From Sialis fuliginosa (taxonomy: Eukaryota > Arthropoda > Insecta > Megaloptera > Sialidae), in contig OY540821.1 in assembly GCA_961205875.1 (NCBI GenBank), forward strand, positions 16,306,001 through 16,370,000: 64,000 nt of DNA. Reading direction: 5' to 3'. The notes under the pieces are model-generated. The model had not been told where the DNA came from. It did not search any database and worked only from the letters and a program-made list of their open reading frames with translations. Positions 1 through 13,197 of the stretch are shown piece by piece; within the stretch, counting starts at the first letter, position 1, and each line of letters starts with the position of its first letter. The position numbers and the translations under genes are program-made.

Positions 1-749
1 TACCAGTTAAAGTCTGGTAACAAATTTTGATATATCAATTCTATAAAATCACTTTTTAATTGATATTCTCGACATTGGTGGTGACTGGTGACATATTTCT
101 AATCCCCCCTCCCACTTATTCATTAAAACGACCCTGTGTACGAGCGAGAGCGAGATAATGTATGTAATTTTTTTTAAACGCGGTAAATTAAATTTCAATG
201 CATAATTTATGTAATTTCCCCCGTTTGAATGTGATATCTATACCGTGAGTCGCGCGGGTTGGGAGTAATAGAAAGGGGTGGGTGTGGACAGGGAGGGGGG
301 GGGGATGCTGTTAATCAATAACGGAACCAGAAACGTCATGATCATCCTACGGGAATGGTAAATAGGTTATACTTAATCAGAATATGACGTCATGATTTGA
401 ACCTGCGATATTAAATATTTATGAACCCAGGCTAAAAAATAATGGCTGTTCGAATGAAAGGTCGAAATATTTATTATAAATATTTAAAAGGACGCCAGAT
501 TTGTTAATTAAAATTGAAAATATATTTTAACTAATTCATGTATTATATTTTATATTCTAATATAGTAAGTTAATATATCGTTACTATAGTTGATATAATA
601 AATAGAGTCCAATGGCCCCAACATAATATATTTGACGTAATGTATTAAAAAAATATATTTATTGATTTAAATAAAAATACAGCCTACTTAATATGGTTGT
701 TTGGAAGTATCTCCCCCTATGTTATTTTTTTGGTACAAGAAAATAATAT
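1..749. other. AT-rich intergenic DNA
   Basis: No coding signal is visible. The segment has a run of 10 G at 295-304 after a GC-richer patch (240-310), then A/T-rich filler. The CACACA-type and ATATAT-type low-complexity tracts are short. Confidence 0.6.
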
Positions 750-1183
750 AAGGTGCAGTGGGGTAAGTGCAGACCGGTTTTTGCATCGTTGGACTTTGAA
801 CCCATATATATTAATATATTAATATTTTTAGTATCAAATGATTGTGCAGTTATTACTGACTAGTTTAAATTGAATAGGACGCCAATTTTCTTTGTATATT
901 TGCATTATGATAGGAAATTGTAAAAAATGTCAACTACAGTGCACTTGCCCCATTTTCGGGGCAAGTGCATTACCGGTAGTTAAAAACGCTTTGAAGCATT
1001 ATTTCATATGCTAGAATTGTGAATACGCCTAGTAAAAAATGCTTTTTACCGCATCAAGATACGTTGTTTAGTTTTGGAGTAGTGAACTTTTTAAACAAGT
1101 TGGTATTAACTTTTAGTAGCTCACTACATATTAGCTATTACAATTTCACTCGTATTATAATAAAAAGAACCCGTTAATGCACC
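750..1183 (+). mobile_element. 'CAGTGGGG' MITE, copy 1, 3'-truncated
   Basis: This copy is collinear and nearly identical to the complete copy at 46465-46929. It starts with the same terminal sequence (CAGTGGGGTAAGTGCAGA at 756-773), carries the internal inverted CAAGTGCA-type motifs, and matches until TTAATGCAC at 1183. The final 40 bp or so, including the right terminal inverted repeat, are missing. Seen directly by comparing the two copies. No coding capacity is visible. Confidence 0.85.
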
Positions 1184-3028
1184 TTAATCAAAATTTAAAT
1201 TTATTTTGTAAAACTAAAAAAAGATAATTGCTAAATTTATATAAATACTTATTTAATAATGTTTCAAATGCACTTGTATTTTTCGATTCCTCGCAATACA
1301 CACAAAACCACAATATGTCGGTCGAAGGAGCAATAATCGTCAAAGTACAATACGGGAAAAAACATTCATTCCTATACCTACATATATAAGTACAATACAA
1401 TACACAGAAGGCTTGGCGCGGCGTCAAGTAAGGGATAATCTACGTGTGCGTGTGACGTCTGTAACCATGGTAACGTCAGTGTGCCGAGCAGTAGAGCCAT
1501 CTAGTGTTGATTATGTCAGTTCACTGGACACAGAACAGATACGCGATCGCTCGTTTTCGGTACGCACCATGTTGCCAAATTTAGTGAAAAAAAAAAAAAC
1601 ACTACCGAGTTTTTATTTTATTTTTTTATCGTTTCTGGATAATACTGTGTAATTATTTTAATTTTTTAAATAAAAATTGATAATAGTAGGGGAGGGGGAG
1701 GTAAAACCAGATGCAAAATTTTAATTGGAAAAATTACATTAGTATATACCAAATTATTACTATTTTATTTTTTTAATATTGCATACTATATATCCATACT
1801 AATATTAAAAATGCCAAAATGGGTTTGTCTCTCTGTCTGTTTGTTACCTTTTCACGACGTAACCGCTTAACCGAGCTTGATGAAATTTGGCAGAGAGATA
1901 ACTTGCATCCTGAGAAAGTACATAGGGTAGTTTTTATTCCAAAAATTGTATCCCGAAAAATTTATTAGATAAAAAATAAAAATCTATATAACCTAATCTT
2001 CTTCTACTTATTCTTCTTCCCTAATGACATTATTATATATAATAAATATATAAATAAATACAGCTAGTAGATATATATAAAAAAAACTATAAACAAAGAG
2101 CAGCAATTAAAATATTCATTTTTGTAAATTTTTATCAAATGAATTCAAATAAAAGAAGAAATTAATTTTTGCCCATTTTAGTTTTGTATAATACGTAATT
2201 TTATTTGAATTAAAGAAAACAATACAGTTTGACAACCGGATATTAGACTGTCCTAACCAATGATAGTTAATTTATTATTTAATTCTTATTAGAGTAATCC
2301 AGTCAAAAATGAAAACTCTTAAGTAAGTAATGTTAAAATAAATCCCACACAATCAGGCATCAATGTGCATTTCCTTTCTCTACATTAACATCATCTCTAG
2401 GTATCCGGAACTCCCGAATGCATACTACTAAAACACCAATACCACAAACCGACAACAATGTACAGTCCCCCCCCTCCCCCTTGCCTCATCACCAACGGAG
2501 CACTATTGCTGCTGGTTCTAACCCGGTATACGCACTCTACTAAAATACCTATACCGCAAAACCGCCATATGGCTTCTACTTTATACTTAGTTATGTAAAT
2601 ACGTAAGATTTTCTTCGACCAGAAAATATTGTGTTGACCTTCAGATAAATCATGATTTTATTTGCGGTTATAATAATATCGATTCTGTCCCTTTTTGGTG
2701 AAAGGATTTTTATTGCATAGAAATGCTGATTGCCATGATTCTTTGTGATAAATTTTTTTTTCTCTTTTATTTTATTTTTGTTGATTATCTTTTTTGATTC
2801 CGTAAAAGTTTTTATGGTGTACTTTTTGTAATAAAAATATGAATGTAGATATAAAAAATATTTATTGCAAACCAAAAAGTATTATGCTATCATACATTTT
2901 ATAACTTATCGTAAATTTAATGTTATAAAAGTTATAAATGAAAATTCTACGTTCTGGTTAAAACAGTTTCTTCGTAATTTCTGTTAAGTTAAAACACACA
3001 AAAATTATATTACTATTATTTTTATATA
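1184..3028. other. Intergenic DNA with dispersed-repeat pieces
   Basis: 1790-1945 is a fragment of a very common insect dispersed repeat (TACTAATATTAAAAATGCC... followed by a 'CGAGCTTGATGAAATTTGG' stretch and a 'tttttattcc' tail). 2409-2455 and 2519-2566 are imperfect direct repeats (CTACTAAAAC/TAC-CCAATACC type) about 110 bp apart, separated by C-rich tracts. The open frames at 1413-1652 and 2591-2875 look non-coding: one lacks an ATG and both have AT-driven composition. Confidence 0.5.
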
Positions 3029-3540
3029 AGGTACTGGCATCAGTAATGGATCCATTAAGAATTGGAATTGATGGGCTTCTTTTTTGTAATTCTTATGAAC
3101 TTATATTACAAATAAAACAAGTACCTCTTTATTAAATCAATTTAATTACCAAAATCTGCAAATATTGTTTGTTTTTAAAATTATAGCATTTTATTTTCTT
3201 TATGATTTTTTTCTATTAGTGGATAAAGTAAAACCAGTAATGGGCACTTGCAAAAGTTATAAAATAAAGAATCTTTAAATTTGAAACAATGTAAAGCAGA
3301 TGCTATGATAATATAATATTTAATAAATAGGTTACACTAATAATTAGTTTAAATTTCCACCATTTTGTCACACATTGACCGATTGTCATCAAATTACGCT
3401 AATTTACAGTTAAGTCTATATCGATTATAATTCAGTAAATGCAATATGTAATCAAATATCAACAAATATTTCTAATTTAGTACATTTAATTAAACAAGAA
3501 TCCAACACTGGAATATGATCCAAGACTGGTGCCAATACCT
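3029..3540 (+). mobile_element. AGGTACTGG-family MITE, copy 1 (complete ends)
   Basis: Terminal inverted repeats AGGTACTGGCATCAG (3029) and CTGGTGCCAATACCT (to 3540) are flanked on both sides by TA, the target duplication expected of Tc1/mariner-type insertion. The interior matches parts of at least six other copies in the window (about 14.3, 24.5, 37.3, 38.6, 48.0 and 55.8 kb), including the shared CCACCATTTTG..CACA block. No transposase is present, so the element is non-autonomous. Confidence 0.8.
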
Positions 3541-3942
3541 TACTCTCTCTATCCTAAAACATAAGTAGACTATTAATAAAGAACAAAATTTGATTTAAAA
3601 AAATTAACCCCGCAGTTTATTATAAAAATTTGTTATTATAATATTAAATACAAGAGATGAAAATTTAAAGTCAAATAACAGAATAAACATGCGTAAAGTA
3701 ATGATTACAAATGTGCATACATAAACAAACATAAATAGAGAGGTGAAAATCACCTACTGAATAATACATACAGGGTGTAAAATACTGGGACCCCGAAATT
3801 GTTAGAAATAATCGAATTTCAGAAAAAAATATTATGTAAAAAAAGTTGTGAGTTTTGCTGTGTTTAATTGGTAGTTTAGTGTTAGAAATTATACTTCTTT
3901 CGCGTGATTGAAAAACAACTACTAAATCCTGCCATCCGTTAA

Positions 3943-4642
3943 GGGGGCAGACCCAATTAGAATTTTGAAAAAATCCATTTTTTTTTTGCATTTTCTCAAA
4001 GTAGAATATTTCAAAAATATTCTCTGAAAATTTCAGACAAATGTCCTGTCCATAGACGATTCAGTATAAGTTCCAAAATATTTTTTTTATCTGCATGCAA
4101 ATCGTACTCAAAACTTTAAACGCGTTTTTCTCGAAACCATGTTTTCGAAGTCGGTGATCACTGTAACTTGAGAACGGTTTTGCCGATCGGTTTGAAATTT
4201 TTCTCACTTATTCTATACATAATTGTCCTCAGGATGAACGAAGGATTTTTTTTTATAGCCGAAAATGCGAGTGAAATTTTAGTCGAATAAAGAACTTTGA
4301 CTTTCAATATCCGCCATTTTGTGAAAATTCAAAATTTTTCAAATCCCTTCATTCATCCGGAGCATTATGTCATTAGCTAATGATCCCTTTTGTTTTTTTT
4401 ATATTTCAGATGATCTAGTGACGAGCAGCAGTGATCACGGCAAAACAATTTTTTTGGACCCCTCCCAAATTTGCTGTATCCCACATATTTTTTAATATTT
4501 TGCCATAGAAAAATTACAATGTTTTCTGTAAATACATATCTTTCACGTGGAAAAACATTTGTTATTAATTATTTTAATGCGTAGCCAAAAAAAAATCCTA
4601 AAAAAGATTTTTTTTTTGGAAGCCCCAACTGGGTCTGCCTCC
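3943..4642. mobile_element. 700-bp TTAA-flanked element (piggyBac-like, non-autonomous)
   Basis: The ends GGGGGCAGACCCA (3943) and TGGGTCTGCCTCC (to 4642) are inverted repeats and are directly flanked by TTAA at 3939-3942 and 4643-4646. Exact TTAA duplication is the hallmark of the piggyBac superfamily. The interior is AT-rich with no transposase frame. It sits inside another repeat (ACAGGGTG end at about 3773). Confidence 0.8.
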
Positions 4643-4646
4643 TTAA

Positions 4647-7600
4647 AGATATTCGCCCACCCCTGGTGTATAGTGTAAACGTAGCTAGCTAAAGACCACC
4701 TGTGTGTATTTTACGACAGTAGTGACATCTAACGGAAAACAAGAGCATTTTTCATCATCAGCATTCATTTCCTCAAACAATTGAATTATACCCCAGTGTG
4801 AGCTGCAGCATCACATCTAGCCAAAGATCGTTTGTCAAAAACTTTACCTTTAACCTTTGTATTTGGGGGAGGTCTTGTTATAGAAACATATATAATGCCT
4901 TTAGTTTTTTGTTGGAGATACTATTTTAAAAATAGTTTTATTACTACTATATGATTCTTCTCATTAAGATTGCAGATAGCTAATATAAGATGAGTAAATT
5001 TCTATACCCAGCTATTTTGATTTTAATATAATTTTAATTTTACCAAAGGTGCCATTTTGTTTTTCTTTAAAAACTGCAAGCAAACGGTTGCAGTTACGAT
5101 TTAATATCAATGTAGAGGATAAAATTATTTTTAAAACAAATATAATTAATAGATTATGAAAATACAATAAATTATTTCTTAATAAAGCCCCTATAGCTGC
5201 AATTTAAAATAAAAATAAGTTTTAAATTCTTGAGTAGCTTCCCAATACTGTCTAGTTAAACCGATATTAAATTTTATAGAAAACCGAGGAAAATTGCGAC
5301 ATTTAAAAAAAAACTACATTTTTGTCCCGAGTTTTAAATGACTCTCACTCCTGAACTATTAGTTTTAGAGTATCATTCTTATAGAAAATTTTCTTATCTG
5401 TAAAATTGATTCTGTTCGTTTTTGCTCTATCTCACATCGTTTTCACTGCATCCAAGATTTAAACATAACTGACACTCATTTTTTTTTGTATTTATTTTTT
5501 AGTGTATTTCCCGTAGGTTTGCAGCCTTGCATTTTTGATATTTTACTAAGGACATCATTTGCTATCGATTGGCACTAAAATGTCATTTATAATTTCTAAT
5601 TTGAGTGGACTATTAAAATGTATGTATTTTATATAATAATTTATGTAAACAGTCTGTATATGTATAAAGTAATACATACATCATATACAGTGTTTTGAGA
5701 TTAAATTATATCAGCACATGTAGTCCTCAGGCACACTACAGAACAAGGATGCAATGTCCCTAGAGGCTCTACTACTTGTATCGTCACGTCTGACAACAGA
5801 TAATTAGTGCTTGTATAATATAATCATTACATTGTACAGTACGTCTGTATGTACATGTACTTAATCCTTAAGCAGCTTTTGTCAAGTAAGTTAATTATAA
5901 GATTATATTATAATAGGATTTTAATTTGTGTCTCAACGTTTCGACATACACTGCAGTGTGAATGATTTAAAAGCGAATTTCATAAATAATTACCATACTA
6001 CATTTAACATATACCAATTCTCATATGAATTGTAAATTATTTGAAAAATTTTAGTTATGAATAATTATAATATACTACCCATATTTTTTAGGTCACGTTG
6101 GTTTACCTTCAGAATCCTATGAATCTCACTTTGGCGTCTGTTCGTCACAACAAAATATATCACAAAAACCACGATGTGCAGTAGAGTGGAGCGAAAATAT
6201 TGTTTTCTTTTTTAAATCTTCACTAAAGAATGTGCAAAATTTTTCTTTTAATATCCTAAACACACCTACCAAAGGGATTTTTAATTGGATAACATCTAGA
6301 GGTTACAACATAAGAAAAGAAATTGGGCATTATATCTCGGTAACCGTAATAAATATTCCATTATCCCCCCTCCCCTCCCCCCCCAACTCAAATAAAATAA
6401 AGTCACAACTATCAATAAAATGTAATAGAATAGACCTAACCTAACCTTACGAAAACTAACCAACCCAAAACTAATCAACTCGATTTCGCCCCAATAGATT
6501 GCCCTAACTCTGTACGATTTATAAAATATTACATAAATACATGATATTGCTCATTTAGTACAAATCTCATTTTACCATTTTAAGGAGCAGTTTTTTTCTA
6601 TACGTCATTTTATTTTATTTCTTTAATGAACAAAAAGAATTTTCTTAACGCTAGTTTATATTAACTATTGCTAAAACACAAAAACTATTGTTCAATATTC
6701 AAGTCTTAAGGCTTCCGTGGTGATCTTGATATGGATATTGGCTTCAGGGTTTTTAGAAGAGCCCTGAAAATGTCGGATTGCGCCCACTGTTCAATATTGT
6801 TTACAAATGCTATAATAGTTTATTTAATGTTCTTCACTTTTTCTCATTTCATTTTAAATAGTGCGCGTTTAATTTGTTCCCGTTGCATATTATCAACGTT
6901 GTGCCTGCCCTGGTCGTCCCAGGGCAAGCCCTACTCCTTTCAGTAATCCCAGTTAAGTAGAGGTTGTGATGTAAACAATAACTGGCTGTATATGAAAAAT
7001 AAGACCAAAATATTTTTTTTTAAATCAACGTTCAGATAAAACACGTTCGCGTGCCACCGATTCTCTACCTCTGATACATTGTAACAAAACACATTCCTGT
7101 ATAAGTGTACAAACAAGAATCGCGAGCACTATTTGCTGTACACAAACACATACAACAATAATTACGTATGTATTTGAATCATTTCTTGTTATCCATTTTC
7201 AACAACATTTAATTAATCACGATTTACCAAATGTTGACATACTCATTTAGAAAGGGGTTATTGAGAGGAATGTGGAACACTCCCCTATCAATCAAACTCT
7301 TCTCTAGACAGTTCAAAACAGTGGCGTACTTTTAAGGTAAATATCTACGAATTTATCAATTATGCATTTATTAGAACTTACAACATATCGCATCATCTAA
7401 AATTAAAGTGAACAATAATAAACACAGACATATTGATTTAAAAAGTTCTGTACCAAAACAATGTATAAATAAAAGTCTAAAATTTTAATATGCTATTCAG
7501 GGGTAGCTAATATATTTTACTAATTTAAAAAAAATATATTTTTGACTAATTAGATATTAAAAACAGAATTGTCAATACACGGTAAATGAAATTCTATACA

Positions 7601-9011
7601 GAGACGTTTATTCAAAGTAATTAAAAACTAGAAATACAAGACTGCCATGACGGCATGTTTGTAAAGACGCGTAAACAAAAGTAATAGAGTGCGACTTACA
7701 GACAAACAACGTGTGCGAGTGCAACAACTAGAGTCAGCGAGGTCATAGATACAGTCTATATACTGGGATCGCCAAATTATATCTAATTTTTTACTTTTAA
7801 TTAAAAAAATTGCATTTAATGTACATGTGTTCTACATATAAATTAAAAACTATTTTTTTCGAAATCAAATAAATTTTTTTGTGGTTAATATATGTACCTA
7901 CTAATTTACAAAATTTAAGGAAAATCGCGTGGCCTATTTTTTGTTAAAAAAAAGTGCGGTACCCTTTCATTATTTTTTTTTGACTTTATTATAATTTCTG
8001 CGCCACTGGGTGTTATACTATGTGTGTATATCATTCGAAGTGTATATAGTGGATTGCAATGATCAGTTTGAGTGCATGTCAGAGTGGTGGCTATGGGGAA
8101 ATATGGATGTGGGGAAAACGATTGTGTATTTGAAATCATCCACTACAGTTTACTTTTTTATTAAATGTTTTGCTAAATAAATTATCAACTTCAGTAATGT
8201 ATCGACACTCTATTGTTATGTTTTTTGTGATTTTTACTTTCTTATTCGTCTGCACATACATTATACACTATTTTGACAATTTTCGTTGTATAATATCTGT
8301 GTGTTTTTCTTTTGCCTCAAAAACGACAAAATATAGAAATATAAAATTTTATATTTTGAGATTTTTTTTTTATCTAATAGATGTCTTTCCTCAGGGTGCA
8401 AGTTCTCTCCCTGCAAGATTTCATCGGATTATCAATTTAAGGTAGTTATCTTGCTACAGTACTATCAATAAGTTACGCTCATTATACCAAGGATAAAATC
8501 GAAAATAATTGTGTTGCTACAGAGAATTTTTTATCAAGTCTATACCCAAAGCCGTCTATTGTTGTATTAGTACGTATAAGGGTAGTTTTCTTTATTTTAT
8601 GACTAAACGCTTCGACAGATTTTGATAAAAAAACTATCAAACAGCAAAGGGTTATTATTCTGATATGTGATAAAAAAAATTCAAAATGATTTACCGTTTT
8701 GTTTTTGAATCACAAGGTTTATTTCAAAAACGAAACGGTCAATCATTTGGAATTTTTTTAATCACATATCAGAATTATAAGCCTTTACTGTTTGATAGTT
8801 TTTTTTTATCAAAATCTGTCGAAGTTTTTAGTCATGAGAATGGACATAATACGAACTTGATATAGTGGATACGTACAAAAGTGGCAAACTTTGATGACAA
8901 TTATCTCGAGTTTAAAACGGTCGATCTCTTTAAAATTTCACGTTTGGCTACATATCATTTTATTCTTTTTATGCCCTGAATTTTTTTGATGATGTTTGCA
9001 CGAGAACTACC
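4647..9011. other. Intergenic DNA with scattered repeat fragments
   Basis: 5360-5595 is a dispersed repeat matching 16890-17065 (shared TTTTGCTCTATCT..CATCGTTTTCACTGCATC). 6419-6450 has CCTAACCTAACC, similar to an interstitial TTAGG telomere motif. 6735-6775 resembles the Penelope-type motif at 49.5 kb (AGAGCCCTGAAAATGTC). 6907-6927 is a compact hairpin (TGCCCTGG / CCAGGGCA). 8580-9011 belongs to the dispersed repeat that the next MITE interrupts. I see no exons. Confidence 0.5.
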
Positions 9012-9015
9012 TTAA

Positions 9016-9347
9016 TGTCCGGTATCATAAAGGACCTAACAAATTTGTTAGCTAACAAACACTTTCAACTGAGATATCAAACTTATATGACAGTTCTTTT
9101 GGAGTTTGTTGATGACTTTGACAAATTTCGCGCACGCGTTGAAGGTAAATACAAACGGTATTAAAACAGTGGTGATGTTATGAACATTATTTTGTACGGT
9201 CAAAGATGCCAACTGTGTTACAATTAGTTGAAGTGTCACTGCTCTAAATTCCATAACTAATCCATAGATACTAGTACAGTATTAATACCCCATTTGAATG
9301 TAATTACTAGCTAACAAATTTTGTTAGGTCCTTTATAATACCGGGCA
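9016..9347 (-). mobile_element. 332-bp piggyBac-like MITE, copy 1
   Basis: Terminal repeats of about 40 bp begin TGTCCGGTATCATAAAGG on the left and end TTATAATACCGGGCA on the right. The left flank is TTAA (9012-9015); the right flank is a decayed TAA. The element is the same length as, and nearly identical to, the inverted copy at 19572-19903. A 68-codon frame on the minus strand is shared by both copies with one change, but it resembles no transposase and is probably just an open stretch. The element is inserted in a dispersed repeat that resumes at 9350 (GTTACAGACAGAC). Confidence 0.85.
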
Positions 9348-9947
9348 TAACTGTGAAAAAGTTACAGACAGACAAAATTACTTTCGCATTTATAATATTA
9401 GTATGTATAGTATTGGTAACCCTTTAAAGCTGATAGATTCTCAACAACATATTAATTTTAGATTTTCCCATCTCGTTAAAATTAAAATGATATAGACTCG
9501 ATCTCGTCTCGCCCAAACTTCTCGTCTCGGTGTACAACTCTCACAGAATTATCATATATCTGTTTTGAAAATGTACATTATATTAATTAAATTTGAGTTA
9601 ATTTTGAGTTTAAATGTGCTACATAATCTATTTATCAAATAAATTCATCTCGACTCTAGTTAAGGATCGTATTACCGAAGACCCTATATTCAATGTTTGT
9701 ATTAAAACCGGTACAATTCCAGTCGCTATGTCTATATAACTTTATAAACTGAATTTGATAGTCAATATTATCCCGTATATAAGTTTTCTAACTAGATTTC
9801 GACTATATATAGTCCAGATAAAGTATACAAATATCTATAGTGGAATTTTAAATATTAAAAGTGTAGGACTAAGGTGTAAAAGATTTATACAGTTTTAATA
9901 CTTATTATACAGTTATTATTGTATTAATTATATAAATTAGTATTGGC
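9348..9947. other. Dispersed-repeat tail and AT-rich filler
   Basis: 9352-9410 is the reverse-strand form of the repeat near 1800 (ATACTAATATTATAAATGCG on the minus strand). The rest is AT-rich with no recognisable feature. Confidence 0.5.
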
Positions 9948-10084
9948 CAGTGGCGAGGTGTGAAATTTTTAAAAGGGAAGCATATTTTGTCAATCCTCCC
10001 CCTCCTATTAACAAAAAAAACTAGTTATGAAACAGCTTTTACTTTTTTAAATAAATTCTTATATATTTATATAGTAACTAAATG
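9948..10084 (+). mobile_element. CAGTGGCGAGG-type element end next to palindrome 1
   Basis: CAGTGGCGAGG at 9948 leads into a CCTCCCCCTCCTATTAAC block. The same block is beside the palindrome at 50110-50263 and, in reverse orientation, at 23640-23777. The palindrome is therefore the core of a larger element whose other end is not clear. Confidence 0.6.
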
Positions 10085-10793
10085 ATTTTCTTGTATTTTA
10101 GTCGATATTTGTATGACGAGTTGAAGGAAATTTCACAAAAAAATTTAGAATTTTTGATTTCGTTAAAAGTATGTTTATTGTATAGAAAATGAGGTGAAAA
10201 GTTGAACTGTTCAAACCGCAGGTCTGTATCTCAAACCGTTCTCGAGATATAGCCTCTCAAAGTTTTAGTTTTTTCAAATTTTTGGAGAAAAAAGGCCATA
10301 ACTTTTGAACGTGTGGTCGGAATTGATTTTAGTTGACGGATTTGAAATCAGCGTGTCAAAATCTATATACTGACATGTATAATACTTTAAAACTCGAAAA
10401 AAAAATTTTCGTGAAAAATCGAAAAAATTCAAAGGGGTATACCTTAAAAAAATGTCGATTTTTGACGAAAATTTTTTTGTCGGATTTTAAAGTATTATAC
10501 ATGTCATTATATAGATTTTGACACGCTGATTTCAAATCCGTCAACTAAAATCAATTCCGACCACACGTTCAAAAGTTATGACCTTTTTTCTCCAAAAATT
10601 TGAAAAAACTAAAACTTTGAAAGGCTATATCTCGAGAACGTTTTGAGATACAGACCTGCGGTTTGAACAGTTCAACTTTTCACGTCATTTTCTATACAAT
10701 AAACATACTTTTAACGAAATCAAAAATTCAAAATTTTTTAGTGAAATTTCCTTCAACTCATCATACAAATATCGACTAAAATACAAGAAAATA
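10085..10793. repeat. Giant near-perfect palindrome (foldback) 1
   Basis: About 345 bp (10085 onward) is repeated in inverted orientation up to 10793, centred near 10440 on GGTATACC. The outer arms start TTTTCTTGTATTTTAGTCG and end CGACTAAAATACAAGAAAA. An RNA read across it would fold into one long hairpin. Matching 62-codon frames on both strands are a by-product of the palindrome and should not be called genes. Homologous to 22899-23622 and 50264-50985. Confidence 0.9.
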
Positions 10794-10799
10794 AGACGT

Positions 10800-12430
10800 A
10801 AAAAAGTATATATTGGTGAATTCTCATAGAGAAAGTTAATCTGAAGATATGCACTTGTACAATTCTCATATTTACGATATTTAACAGCGTATATATACAT
10901 ATATTTGAAACATATCTAATCCATTTTGAACTAAAACCAAGTGTTCCGGTGTAACCCACAGGCCGATGTTGCGGGGTCCCCGCAGATTATCTGCGAACTA
11001 ATTTATGATGCGAAATATGCGAGCACGTTATAATTAATTTACAAATGCATGATAATCGATGACAGGGCCGTAATAACTATCTTCATAACCTATATAATAT
11101 ATATCTCTCCACACGAAATTCTGAAGCGTCCGTACAAAGATATGGGATATTAATCGTGATAAATAAGATTTAAGGCTTCCGCGGTCATGTAACATACAAC
11201 TATATTTTATCGGAGGTGTTAATTCTGCAATGTTTAACAGCCTTTTTGGGGAGGGGGGTTAGTAACGTTTCTGTTAATAGAACCATCATCAATGTAAAAT
11301 ATAAAATTCAAATCAGATTTTTTTTATTGTAAATTAAGATTTATCTATAATGATTTTTTAAGTAGGTTTTCAAAAACTTCCTGCAACAATATTTTGAACA
11401 ATCTCTAGTATAAATGTATAGGCAAATCTTAGTTTTCGATAAATTATCACAGCATGGAAAATCTAAACATATAAATTTTCTATTACATTTATTATTTACT
11501 AAAAAATATTAGTTCTAAATTTTTCTTAAGACGCACCTGATTATTTTTTCGTATATTTTTAATTTTTTGACAATTTCAATCTAAATTTAAAATGAAAATG
11601 TCAAAATAACATTTAATATGTCAAAGAAAATATCAATTTAAAAAAACAAAACACGATTTTCTAAAGCAACGGAATATTTTATAAAAAACGAAAACCTATA
11701 TTATAGGAAATTGAATACTCTATAAAAAAATTACTATAAAATTTTCACATAACATGTGTCGTTCTTAAGATATCTTGAAAAAATAAATATTTTAGGATGT
11801 CACCCATCCCTCTTAAGGAACAGATACAACAGCCAGATAGACACACACACAGATAGACAGACACGGAACGAAAAGTATTTGTCTTGGTCTGAAACGGAAA
11901 GATCAATTTAAAATTTTGAAATCGGAGAACAATTTTTTCGTCTCATTCTAAATCGATCACAAAGCTTCTATATTCGATATTACGAGGAAGCAAAAAAATA
12001 CTATATCTGAAGATTATGTTATATGTCGTCAAACATAAAATGTTTTTTTATTTATCCACCGAGTAGGGTAAACATAACACATTATGCGATTAACGCGGAA
12101 GACTAGAACGAATTACCCACGTATAAATGATACATAAGTAGAGGCTTACTGTATATAAGTGTATATACATGAATGCTACTGAAACGCCATCAACTGCATC
12201 AAATGTAAATAAATACAGTAAAAATAGACATTCACTCTGTTTATATTTACCTTCCATTTATCCAATGCGTTTTCATTCAAGAATTAGCAAGGATTAGCAT
12301 CCTTTTATTCATTCTTTTTGCTACTTCTAAAAAAGGTCTATAAATAAACTTATAAACCCAAAAGCGTTAATCAATATTTATATTTACATAGAATAGCATA
12401 TCTTTTTTACGTAATTTTATTTTTATCTAA
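10800..12430. other. Intergenic DNA with a dispersed repeat (11500-12000)
   Basis: 11520-11990 matches 41530-42020, with shared TTTTTGACAATTTCAATC and GACACGGAACGAAAAG blocks, and a further piece at 30880-30960 (GATCACAAAGCTTCT). 11215-11275 has a G-rich patch. No coding signal. Confidence 0.5.
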
Positions 12431-12435
12431 TACTA

Positions 12436-12660
12436 GCAGTGCCCGCGGCTTCACTCGCGGGAAACACCCGAGGTGGAAATCGATAATGTCACCCCTTATA
12501 AATTTTCTATGACCAAAACAATTTTGTTACACATTTTACTCCCTGGAAAGCTTAAAATAACCAAAATAATAAGGTAAATAATTTTTATTTTTTAACATAT
12601 TATACAGGTGTTACCCCATTGAGGGTGACCCCCTCCCCCTCGATGCAAACTGTATTGTAC
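12436..12660 (+). repeat. 'GCCCGCGGCTTC' dispersed insect repeat fragment
   Basis: ACTAGCAGTGCCCGCGGCTT and a downstream TTACCCCATTGAGGGTGACC block are typical of a very common arthropod interspersed repeat whose exact class I cannot assign here. A related GC-rich end lies on the other strand at about 24455-24482 (CGGACGAATCCGCGG). No reverse transcriptase frame is visible. Confidence 0.5.
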
Positions 12661-12678
12661 AATCTGCATCGGTTCTTC

Positions 12679-13197
12679 CATAGACATAGAGAATGGACAG
12701 TGCATTCTGTATTAACACAATGGTGTAACATCTGTTCAAAAAGTGAGAGAGAGATGCAGTGTAGTTTGGAATATATCTATCTTTTTTTCTAAGAATCTGA
12801 TTGGTAGCTTACTATAGTTCAGGGTAGTATTTCTGTCCGATATATTTTTGTATATCTATCTTGTGATTTTTGTGCAATAAGTTTTTCATTAGAAAATTAA
12901 ATAATATAAACAATAAACATACTATAATGGTTCATATTTCATCGAGGAAATTAAAAAAAAAACATCAATTGATCTGATAGAAATTTGCAAAATTATTAAC
13001 GGATATTCCGGGAAAATTACATTTTTGCTACCAAAAATATTAAATATAACGTTAATTATTTTAATCTATGAATATTTTTAATGTTCGGGACCAAGAATGG
13101 AATAGTTACACTCCTGTTTAAAAAAAGGACAAGTATATTCCAAACCTGTTTCTATCTCTTTCTTTTGACACGGCTCTGTCCATTTTCTATGTCTATG
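12679..13197. mobile_element. 519-bp MITE with perfect 8-bp target duplication (P-like or hAT-like)
   Basis: The ends are inverted repeats starting CATAGACATAGAGAATGGAC and, on the other strand, CATAGACATAGAAAATGGAC. Both sides carry the same 8 bp, GGTTCTTC (12671-12678 and 13198-13205). An 8-bp duplication fits hAT or P superfamilies; a terminal CA fits P elements, but no transposase is present to decide. The element interrupts the open frame that begins at 13361 on the minus strand, so the last 15 or so codons of that frame are transposon sequence. Confidence 0.8.

Noticed and set aside
6419..6450. CCTAACCTAACC as a telomere or subtelomere
   Set aside because: Only two or three units, with no array. 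At most a short interstitial match.
6907..6927. TGCCCTGG/CCAGGGCA hairpin as an RNA gene or terminator
   Set aside because: An isolated 8-bp stem with no conserved family features. Rho-independent terminators do not apply to a eukaryote.
9048..9254. 68-codon frame conserved with the copy at 19665-19871
   Set aside because: The whole MITE is conserved at the same level, the peptide has no transposase features, and the frame fills a short element by chance.
10333..10544. Similar 62-codon frames on both strands, repeated at 23.2 and 50.5 kb, looking like a conserved small protein
   Set aside because: They lie in the arms of the near-palindrome, which reads the same on both strands. Conservation reflects the repeat, not protein selection.
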